From contig UESW01004423.1 of NCBI GenBank assembly GCA_900491605.1, forward strand, positions 1,310,121 to 1,374,120: DNA of 64,000 nucleotides. Direction: 5' to 3'. A program made the translations under genes and the position numbers. Shown here one piece after another: positions 55,313 through 64,000 of this stretch; within the stretch, counting starts at the first letter, position 1, and every line of letters begins with the position of its first letter. The notes under the pieces are model-generated. The model ran no database searches. It had not been told where the DNA came from and was given only the letters and a program-made list of their open reading frames with translations. Source of the stretch: Calamus simplicifolius (taxonomy: Eukaryota > Streptophyta > Magnoliopsida > Arecales > Arecaceae).

Positions 55313-56940
55313 CACAAAGCAAGTTGGAGATAGGGTGGACAAAGTGTTATCTAGGCCTACATGAGGAGCAGCGCAACGAGGGCATCTGCGTCTTCAAGTG
55401 GGGGAGAATTGTCATGCCCCCAACTATGCATCTAGGCTTGGGGCCGAGGCGCGGCCTATTGGCACAATGTAGTAGGCGAGGCGAGCCATGGAGCAGCTTG
55501 CCAACCTTTGGGCATCCTGTGCGCGGGAGGTGCACAGCCCAAAAGGCTTGGCCAAGGGGCAGCCAAGGGCTGAATGGATGCCCAAGCTTGGTGGCCCTGG
55601 ACAAACCCTGCAATGCTGCTCGTTCTGCAGGAACCCTCAGGGTGGCCAGGGACTGGATGCCTTGCCAGAATATTAGAGGGGGAGGATTGTTTCAATCCCA
55701 GCCAAATGCTAAGGCTTGGGGCCGAGGCGTGCGCACCGTTGCGCAGGATGGCAATGGGCGCGGCGAGCCATGTGGCAGGCTCGCCAACCTTGGGCGCGCG
55801 GATGCTGGTGGTCTATGCATGGCCCAAGGGATTGGCCAAGGGACGACCAAGGGTCGGCACCAAGTTGACCAGCACGCAGAAGGGCACGCAATGAAATCTA
55901 CATCAACGTTGCCTAGATCAACCAAGCAATCCATTGCTGAAGGTCGGGATGAATGGGCAAGGCCGGCCGCAACAAGGTTCCGTTGGTGGAAACCTTTCGC
56001 AGGGACAGGGTGACCCCTGCATGGCGCATGGCAAAGGCGCAGCAGCTGGCGCGTGCGCAGAGGCACGGATGTGTGTGAGTGCATGTGTGACAGGCACATG
56101 CCATTAGTTGAACTGACGGGCAACCTCGCGAACGAGTTTGAGGCATGCAGCAGTTGGAGCCACATTGGCAGGGCAGTTGGCAAAACTGCCAGGCCGCTAG
56201 TGGGCGCACCAAGAAATTGGCCGAACCGCCGAGCGGTTGCCGTAACCGTTTGGATGTGCTGACTGGGCCGGTGCCAGGAAGTTGCTGGAATCGCCTAGCG
56301 CGCACAGGGGCTCAGGACGTGGCCAAGCAGTTGGGGAAATTGCCCACGACCAGTCCGGTCCCAGACAGTTGCCGAGGTAGCTTGGCGCGTGGGCAGGTGG
56401 TGCCCGCTGGAGATCTACATATGGCTGGGCAGTTGACGATAACTGCCCATGCCCAAGATGATTCACGATGGTTGTGCAAACCGCCTAGCACACATAGGCC
56501 CGTGCTCACCCAGCAGTGCAGGCTGATGTTGGTGCCATGCAGAGCGGTTAGATGGCGCGAGCTAAGGCCAAAACTGCCAGGCGATTAGGCTTGGGCAGTT
56601 ACCAGCCATCCACGCTGGTTTGAGCCATGAGTGCGTGGAGTGTGTAAGGCTATGGCAGCACCTATAAAAGGCCAAGCCATGGCACTTGGGCTGGTGTGTG
56701 GACAAGAGTGGGTAAGCCTTGGGGAGGGACTACCTAGCTTGTATTAGGCCTTGTATCCTTTATGCAATAAAGGTTAGGAATCTTCCTGTAAGCAAGTGTT
56801 CTTTGTGGTGTGGACTTTGTGCCGGCATTCTAAGGGCGGGCTGGTGAGGTTAGAGGGCTAACTTGAGGAAGGAGTTCTCAAGTGCCGCATGCCTAGGTTA
56901 GGCCTTGGACGAAAAAAAAATCCTATCCTAGCCTTTGGGT
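55313..56940 (+). mobile_element. GC-rich LTR fragment inserted in the old copia RNase H
   Basis: The copia reading breaks off at about 55312 and resumes near 56945. Between them lies a short internal remnant, a purine tract agtgggggagaat (55397-55409) and a probable LTR beginning TGTCATGCCCCC at 55410. It has a TATA box tataaaag at 56663-56670 and aataaa at 56766-56771. Composition is far more GC-rich than its surroundings. A PPT-plus-LTR order suggests the 3' end of a gypsy-type element. The right end and target duplication are not clear. Long frames on both strands here (for example 55309-56013) are compositional. Confidence 0.5.
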
Positions 56941-56944
56941 ATGA

Positions 56945-57374
56945 TGGTTGGATATGTCTATACTCTGAATGGTAAGACAATGAGCTGGAAGAGTTCTAAG
57001 TAGCAAACTATAGCTACTCAGTTATTGAGGCAGAGTACATTGATGTAAGTGAAGTAGCTAAGGAAGCTGTCTGGATGAAGAAGTTTATTACAGAGTTGGG
57101 TGTAGTTCCTGAGATTGTTGAACCAGTACCAGTTTATTGTGATAACACTGGAGCTGTTGCACAAGCAAAGAAATCAAGGTCTCATCATAGATCCAAACAC
57201 ATTATAAGATGCTTCCACCTCGTTCGTGAGATTGTCGAAAGGAAAGATGTCAAGATTAAACAAGTAGATATAAAGAACAACCTAGCAAACCCATTCACTA
57301 AAGTTCTACCTCAGCAGCAGTTTGATCGTCACCTTGATTGTATGGGGTTAAAGTATAAGAATGATTGGCTTTAG
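56945..57374 (+). pseudogene. RNase H end of the old copia element
   Basis: GYVYTLNGKTMSWKSSK resumes the domain after the insertion. At 57075-57374 an open frame gives MKKFITELGVVPEIVEP, VYCDNTGAVAQAKKSRSHHR, HLVREIVERKDVKIKQV and the terminal FTKVLPQQQFDRHLD. The residues between SSFQSD and GYVYTLNG are missing at the insertion site, so the insertion was accompanied by loss of a few codons. Confidence 0.75.
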
Positions 57375-57375
57375 T

Positions 57376-57397
57376 GCAAGTCGGAGAATGAAAGAGT
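57376..57397 (+). promoter_or_regulatory. Polypurine tract of the old copia element
   Basis: Purine-rich gtcggagaatgaaagagt directly before the 3' LTR. Confidence 0.65.
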
Positions 57398-59513
57398 TAT
57401 GCCCTAAAAGCCAATCGTAATTTATGTTATGGTAGGGTTTCTTTTATTCTTTTAACTCATGTACACGATATTTTGCTTATAAATAAAAGGTATTATGTTT
57501 CATCATTCGCTGCTTTTTATAATTATGATGAACCTCATAGATTAAGGTAATGATTTTAAGGCTATAATGAGATCATGCTAGTAAAACCTAAAATCCTAAA
57601 ACCCTAATCTAAAACATTTTCAGTTGATGGTACATTGAGTCGAGGATCAATGCTACCAGAAATACTGACACATCTTATGTATGCTCGATGCAGAGGATGA
57701 TTGATCTCACAATCAATTGTGTGAGACATTAATACAAAGATATGGGTACTCATTAGAGGAACGAGTTCACTGAATTGACCTACCAAGAGAATATCTTATG
57801 GATGCTTACTTATTTGTCAAAAAATGATTCTCTAAGTGAGAGTTGTGTAAGTGATCCTGAAACCTGAGATCACCATAGTATCTTGTGTATATAAATTCAT
57901 GTTTTGGTTTACACTCATTCACGATATTAAGTTGTGTACGAGGTATTCTGGATATGGTGGATTATGTATGAAGATTATGAGTAGATCAATAAGGAATCAA
58001 TCACTTCTAGTAAGAGAAGTCTACATCCTACTTGCTCTAATTTTATGATGATTCAGAAAGTCTTTGATCAAAGCAGAATAAAAAATTAGAAAGAGTTTTT
58101 AATCTTTCATTAATTGAATTATCATTAGAAGATTAAGAGAGATATGAATAAGTAATTGAGTTTAACATTGATCCATACTCATATATTTATTCGGGGTGTA
58201 GTACGATTGAAGGATTGAATTCCATGGTAACTTACCACTGAAGGATATATTTGGTATATCCATCAAATTCCATATCTTTTGGATAGATATGATACGTTGC
58301 TAGATGTCAATCTTGTCTTGTAAATTTGAATGGATTAAAAAGTTTGATTTAATCAACAATTAGAAAGGGTTCTAATTATCAAGTTCGGGATTGCATTGAT
58401 TAGACCTGTAAGGATTAGAAATATTCTAATCATGATAGGTCAACTTGCATCCATACCTACTGCTGGCTAGATGTGGAACCCAATGGATCACACACAAGGG
58501 AACTGATCAAGGGTCTAATTAAATTAGATCATGTTTGTAGGATAGACATGCTAGCACATGTTGCAAATCTGATTCTTATATTAGGCTAATTTAATATGAT
58601 TAGATCATAACCTAATGTGGGTTGGCCAAGAGTTAGAACCCAATTGGCTTTATTTGGACCATTGGATGGCTCTTTGGATAATGGATCTAGATCGTTGATC
58701 AGTAGCTCGATTTGAACCATTGGATGTGGTGTCTTAATCTAAACCATTGAATAATGTCTTAATATGGACCATTGGATGATATCTTAATCTGGACCATTGA
58801 ATGGTATCTTATTTTGGACATTATCACGAAATAAGTGTGGAAGGTTATCAACATAAGAAGGGAATAGATAAGGCTTATCGGATAAGTCTTTTGAGTGGAT
58901 GCATCTTTTCGCTCTCTCCGTAGAGCCTCTCTCCATAGCGCCTCATCATGATGAGGTGGAATGAGGCGTGTGGATGGGATGCATCCACATCCCTTCACCT
59001 CTTATAAATAGGAATGCCTTTTGTGGTTCATTATACACATAATCCATCCGAAGAGAAATAAACTCCCATCTCTCATTAATTTCTTTTTTTATGTCTTTCC
59101 TGGACCAAGACAAGAAGGCCTTCTTCAGGACAAAATGTTATCTTATTCTAGACCAAGACAAAAAGGTCTTCTTCAAGACAAGAGGCCATCTTGTCTTAAA
59201 CCAAAGCAAGGAGGTCTTCGTCAGGACAAGAAGCTTTGAAGGATTTCTTGTAAGAGAAAGAAAAATAGAAGGAAAAGAAAGCAAATCGATCAAATCCTTT
59301 AGAAGGATTAAAACATCAAGGATCAAAGTTAATTTTAAAGGAGCCAAAGTTTTGAATCTAGTTTTTGTGTGGATCAACATTGGAGGATGAACACTTGGGT
59401 ACTTTGTGAATATTCTAACATATTGGATTTAGTGTTACATGTATTTTTCTTATCCTACATTTACCATTTATTCATTTGATTGTTACCATTAAGAATATTT
59501 TGGCTATTAAGGG
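57398..59513 (+). mobile_element. 3' LTR of the old copia element, truncated
   Basis: It aligns with 38493-40613 or so and then stops after ggctattaaggg. The last about 130 bp of the LTR are missing and unrelated DNA begins. Its start reads TATGCCC versus TGTGCCC in the 5' LTR. TATA box 59003-59010; 48-bp repeats 59105-59240. Confidence 0.8.
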
Positions 59514-60028
59514 CTGATAGAAAATTATTTTTGTTCTTTCAAAAAATATCATTCCTAGAAATTGCTAGAAATATAATATAAAAATTTAAATGCATAAATC
59601 AAGTAAAAAATAAAAGGTGATATTAGTCAAACCAGGATCGAGGCGTGTTAGACACTGCTAAAGATTAGATTTTTGCCCCTTTGTGCAGGTTATTGGCGAT
59701 CTGTCCCCAAGGTACAATGATCCGGCTCGACCCGATCCTCTTACCATGAGCACGATCACATGAAGGTGCAACCCAATGATTACCTTTAGATGCCTATGAA
59801 AAGATCAATAAAAAATAAAATAAAATAAATTATATACCTCAATATGGCTCGCCCATAAAAGCTCCAACGGCTTGTCCCATAATGGCCTAATAGCCGTTAG
59901 TCCCAAATTACGTCAGAAACGGCTTACAAAATTAATTGTTTGGGCCGTTTCTAGATATTGATGAACGTTAGCCTCCCAACATTTACCCAACGTTCCACGT
60001 TTCCTTTTTTTTTACTTTTTCCAACAAT
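59514..60028 (-). mobile_element. Possible 3' LTR of an unclassified minus-strand element
   Basis: TGATAGAAAATT (59515) to TTTTTCCAACA (60028). It is followed by atcccccataaaag, which on the minus strand reads as a purine tract before TGTTGGAAAAAG. About 290 bp recur at 62191-62475. No coding frame is recognised. Confidence 0.4.
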
Positions 60029-62190
60029 CCCCCATAAAAGTTTTAAAAATAAATAAATAAATATAATAAAAATTTTACGGCATCTTATATTGCGCAATAG
60101 GTGAGATGTCCCGTGGACTTGAACCTCACTTAGTGTTGATTGTATACACTTAAAGGAACCATAGTGGATTAGACCTTGAACTAGGTCCTTTGACTCAGGC
60201 TTCTACTAATCACACACACAATATGGATCAATTGGGTTTACGCGGTCACGCATATTAAAGGCCTTATACTTAGTAACTTGATTTTTTATGAGAATTCTTT
60301 AAGGTTAGCCTAAACCTTTAGTCATGGCCTAATATGACGATATCCTCCAAGAGTATTTGTGACAATACCCTGCAGATAACTTATCTCGGATCCATTAAGA
60401 GTATGACTCAACCTTACACAAATTTACTTTGTACTTTACAAGTGCACTCATCATACGGATGGGATGAAAATTTTTTTTCAAAAATTTGTGCTCTAACACG
60501 ATTACTCAATCAGCTTCGTTTCTACCACATTGAACCCATTCATGGGATCTCTAATCACGGAGGTTGGGTATCCACTGCTGGTGACCAAATAATGGGCTTA
60601 AGCCCTATCCCTCTCGATGAATCTAGGACTCTACTCCTAGTTAACTCCTTGGTTAATTAATCTGCCAAATTCTTCTCGGCAAATTCCAAAGAGATAATAT
60701 TTTTTTTTACTAGACCTTAAATAAGAGAATCAAACAAAGATATATTAAGATTTAATATCCAAATACAAGATAAACAATAAGTTGGATATTCCAATAGTCA
60801 TGAGATTATTTAGTAAATTATAAAATTTTTTATTAAATCTCATGGTAATAGATTTCAAGAGACTCAAAACAGAACATTTATGTGACATACCTTGTCATAA
60901 CATTCAAGTTCATCCATTCTTTGCTATTTGGTAACATAAAAGATTCATAATAGTAGATAAGCAATAAGTATTTGCCAAATGCACTATTGACCACTATACC
61001 AAGAAACACTTATCTAGAATAGAAAACTTTTGCATTTATGTAAGAATGTAAATATATGCTAGTAGCTGCACTTGGAAGTTAAATAATAAAATGATATAAA
61101 AATGCATCTACATACAAACATGCATATATCATGTGCACATGTGCAAGTATATGTGTACATACAAACATATATATAATACCTATATATACATGTGTATATC
61201 ATAGAAATTTTTAAGTTTTGTAGCTGTGTGGTAAGCGATGTATAAAGCAAGACTACATTCTACTGACAGAAGCATACATGCTACCACCATCCCAATTTTA
61301 TGCCAATAAAAATTGTTTTAGGTTAACTTACAAAACTCAAGACAAGCATTAAAAAGGCACCTACACTTTTCTCTTTTTTTTTTTTCTCTTTTCAGATCTT
61401 AAACCATTGTCTCAAATTTGAAAAGACAGGAAAGCTATAGATCTGCTTTTTTAAACCGTATTGCATTGAAACCATCAATGACTAAAACGCTTCATAGCCT
61501 GGATGTCTAAATTACAATGATACAAACATAAATACCACTGGATATGCTCCATCAGATCTTGCAACAAAGGATCTAATTTTGACAACAGTAAGATTGGTCT
61601 CATTTAATGAACAAGATGGTATGAATTGTTGCAGAAAGCAGTAATGTTATGCCTAAAGAAAAGTCACATGATCGACTTAAACATCTAAACTTTGTGTAGT
61701 CATGGGTGCACAATATTCACCAAAAGAAGGATTTCAAAAATGTATCTACTGACCTGGAATGGAATGAAACAAGTTGTTCTTCAACCTAGAAGAGATTCCC
61801 GATGCTTTGGAGTCATTAGCAATATTTTTGACCCAAAAATTCATGATTAGAATGTATAGCAAATGGTGAGTTGAGAGGAGTTTATCTGTCATTGCTAGGC
61901 AAGTGGCACTATTAATATATATATATCATTTATGCATGTATCTATCCGCACGTCTCCACATGAATAATACATTCATATATATAATTACATAAGGATTCTT
62001 CTACTTGAATATATATCTATGAATATATGTGTCGATACAGGAATATATGTCTATCTAGTATGCATATGTATATATTTATAAATGTACATTATATATTCAT
62101 ACAAATATGCATACTCAAAAGAATAATTTTTTTTATTAACTTAAAAAAAATCTAGCAATTTATAGAAAAGAAAAAAAATATGATTCTTAG
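60029..62190. other. Non-coding body between the two LTR-like repeats
   Basis: No transposon protein motif on either strand. A 108-codon plus frame (60334-60660) is not recognised. From 61080 to 61200 and 61915 to 62110 the DNA is rich in tatata, catgca and atgtat words. If the flanking repeats are LTRs, this would be a non-autonomous element without gag-pol. Confidence 0.35.
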
Positions 62191-62475
62191 CCGTTGAAAA
62201 ATTATTTTGATCTTGCAAAAAATCCTTTCTAGAAATTACTAGAAATATAATATAGAAATTTAAATATATAAATAAAGTAAAAAAAATAAAATAAGATATG
62301 AATCAAACCAGGACCGATGCTTGTTAAAATACTGCCCTAAGGATAAATTTTTGTCCCTTCATGTAGGTTATTGGTGACCTGTCTCCAAGGTACAACGACC
62401 CGGCTTGACCCGATTATCCTACCATGAGCACGATCACGTGGAGGTGCAACCCAATGATTACCTTTAGATGCCTGA
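62191..62475 (-). repeat. Second copy of the LTR-like repeat
   Basis: It matches 59520-59795: gaccatgagcacgatcac-like, ggtgcaacccaatgattacc and ctttagatgcct are shared. It is cut at its right end by the CACTA terminus at 62476. Confidence 0.6.
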
Positions 62476-62830
62476 CACTACAAGAAAATGTTAAAATAGT
62501 GACAAAAATTAGTGATAAAAATTTTCGTCACTAAATTGTGACGGTTTAGTAACAAAATAGTGACAAAAATTAAAATTAGTGACAGATTAGTCTATCCATC
62601 ACTAAACCGTCACTAATTTAGTGACGGACTGTCGCATCCGTCACTAAATTAGTGACCGATGGGGCAATCCGTCACTAATCCGTCAAATTAGTGACGGAAG
62701 AGGAATCCGTCACTAAATTAGTGACGGATTTCCCTTTCATCACTAATCCGTCACAAATTAGTGATGGATGGGGCAATCTGTCACTAAATTAGTGATGGAT
62801 TAATGATGAATTTCCTCCTACCACTCAGAC
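62476..62830. mobile_element. Terminus of a CACTA transposon with subterminal repeats
   Basis: CACTACAAGAAAATG at 62476 is the classical plant CACTA end. A dense set of ttagtgacgga / tccgtcactaa words in both orientations follows to about 62800. These are the expected subterminal transposase-binding repeats. The preceding tga (62473-62475) may be the target duplication. The other end is not in the window. Confidence 0.75.
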
Positions 62831-62930
62831 CGGTGCTGCAACGAGCTGAAGGGAAGAGCCCACTCAGATCCAGGCAGGTCCGCTCTCCCTCCCCGGCATC
62901 CTCCCAGGATTAAAAATCACTACCGTCTTC

Positions 62931-64000
62931 TCATCGTCCGATCCCTCCTACCACTCTGGAGGAAGGGATCAGGCAGCAGATGCAGGAGATGTGTCAAGAA
63001 TGGTGTCAGGAGTTAGGCACCGTCAGACAAGCCCGTCCGCTTCAGCATAAGGCGAAACAGTGCATTCCCTTCTCCAAGGAGATCATGGGGGAAGTGATTC
63101 CCTTCCATGTCAAGCTGCCCGCCATCGAGCCTTATCACGGATCCTCCAATCCCGACGATCACCTCAGTAGCTTCCGATCGATCATAATGTTCCATGGGGC
63201 ATCGGATGCGATTCTCTGCCGTGCCTTCCCCTCCATCCTTAGAGGGTCCACTCAAACCTGGTTTAATGCATTAAAGCCAGGTTTCGTAGGTTCATTCGAC
63301 GAGCTGAGCCGCCTCTTCATCAGCCAGTTCGTTAGCAGCCGCCGTCACCAGCGGAGATCTGATTCCCTCTCCAAGGTTAAGCAAAGAGAGGGGAGTCCTT
63401 GAAGAACTATCTGGTTGATTTAACACGGCTATGCTGGAAGTGGATCATCTTAACCATGAGGTGGCCATGTCGGCCCTGGCGGGCGGGGTGTTAAAGGAGA
63501 GTGACTTCTACCTGGCGTTGGAGGTCAGTTACCCTCCGAACCTCTCCGATATGATGGCCCTGGTGGACAAGTATGCCAGAGTTGAGGAATCGCAAAGGAC
63601 TGCCCATGCCGAGCTGGCAAGGAAGAAGGAGTCCAAAGGCTCGGACAAAAATCGATCTGCCCATCAGCTGAGCCCACCTCGCCGCCAAAGGGTTCCTCCA
63701 CCGCCGCCGAGGAACCGCACCCGGAGCCCGCCTAGGAGATTCAACCAGTTTACCCCGCTCACTGCCCCAAGGGCGCAGATCCTCATGGAAATAGAGCGTC
63801 AACTCCCTCGACCGCCTCCTCTCCGAGGGGATGCGACTCGGAGAGACCCCACCAAGTACTACCGCTACCACCAGGACCATGGCCACGACACCGAAGAATG
63901 CTGGCAGCTGAAGAATGAAATTGAGAGGCTCATCCAGCGGGGCAGGCTGAACCAATTCAGGGGAGCGCCAAGCCAAGAAATGGGGCAACCGCCAGCCCGA
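62931..64000 (+). pseudogene. Tat-type gag, broken, running off the window
   Basis: KLPAIEPYHGSSNPDDHLSS, AFPSILRGSTQTWFNALKPG and FDELSRLFISQFVSSRR (62980-63402) form the gag core. After two frame changes (near 63393 and 63425), MLEVDHLNHEVAMSALAGG, DFYLALEVSYPPNLSDMM and YYRYHQDHGHDTEECWQLK follow. The last is the His/Cys region of Tat-type gag, with the expected first Cys read as Tyr (KYYRYHQ). No LTR or PBS separates it from the CACTA terminus, so it may be a fragment inside the CACTA element or a truncated insertion. Minus-strand frames over it (63491-63988) are shadows. Confidence 0.7.

Larger units (their letters stand above)
38493..59513 (+). mobile_element. Old TAR/Tork-like copia element hosting nested insertions
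   Basis: 5' LTR 38493-40741, PBS, a leader split by the minus-strand copia (40895-51678), a remnant gag, protease, integrase, reverse transcriptase, RNase H, PPT and a truncated 3' LTR (57398-59513). Protein motifs resemble those of the nested element, so the two are related families. The coding part has many stops, a large gag deletion and a GC-rich insertion inside RNase H. Its two LTRs differ visibly more than those of the nested element, which agrees with the nesting order. Confidence 0.8.

Noticed and set aside
55309..56588. Overlapping frames of 130-234 codons on both strands
   Set aside because: GC-rich LTR fragment with no conserved domain; frames overlap on both strands with equal quality.
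60334..60660. 108-codon plus-strand frame
   Set aside because: Isolated, no motif, and inside a probable non-coding element body.
61059..61250. Tyr/Cys-rich minus-strand frame
   Set aside because: Derived from tatata/catgca simple-sequence DNA.

Overview
The window is plant nuclear DNA built almost entirely from nested transposable elements. It suggests a large-genome flowering plant, probably a monocot, but the species cannot be read from the sequence. At least four lineages of LTR retrotransposon and two CACTA-type DNA transposons are present. I could not support any intact host gene, rRNA gene, tRNA gene or CRISPR array. The only host-derived coding sequence I recognise is a captured F-box gene fragment inside a CACTA element.

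Layout. (1) 1-12271: a minus-strand Ty3/gypsy element of the Tat (Retand-like) type. It has an LTR at 10672-12271, the last 178 bp of the other LTR at the window edge, a broken gag-pol with a second RNase H, a 44-47 bp tandem array, and an ORF in the opposite orientation resembling the 'putative gypsy type transposon' family. (2) 12272-14807: AT-rich sequence followed by a GA/GGCCGGC-rich repeat. (3) 14808-19893: a decayed SIRE/Maximus-type copia element, cut inside its reverse transcriptase. (4) 19894-29418: the 3' part of a second Tat-type element on the plus strand (a 49-bp tandem array, PPT and LTR), with a young CRM-like gypsy element (20453-26169, target duplication ggccc) inserted in the array. 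(5) 29466-36092: a non-autonomous CACTA-type element with an F-box fragment, split by a copia element (30043-35142, target duplication cattc). (6) 38493-59513: an old TAR/Tork-like copia element on the plus strand. A related minus-strand copia element (40895-51673, target duplication gcatg) is inserted in its leader, and a GC-rich LTR fragment (about 55313-56940) in its RNase H. (7) 59514-62475: an unclassified LTR-like element. (8) From 62476: a CACTA terminus, followed from about 62930 to the right edge by a broken Tat-type gag.

How the parts relate. In autonomous relatives, gag forms the particle, protease cleaves the polyprotein, reverse transcriptase and RNase H copy the RNA from a tRNA primer at the PBS, plus-strand DNA starts at the PPT, and integrase makes the 5-bp target duplication. 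Almost every reading frame here is interrupted. The CRM-like element is the best preserved, with complete catalytic motifs, only a few frame breaks and LTRs about 1-2% different by eye. Nesting and LTR divergence give an order of insertion: CRM into the Tat array, copia into CACTA, and the minus-strand copia into the older plus-strand copia.
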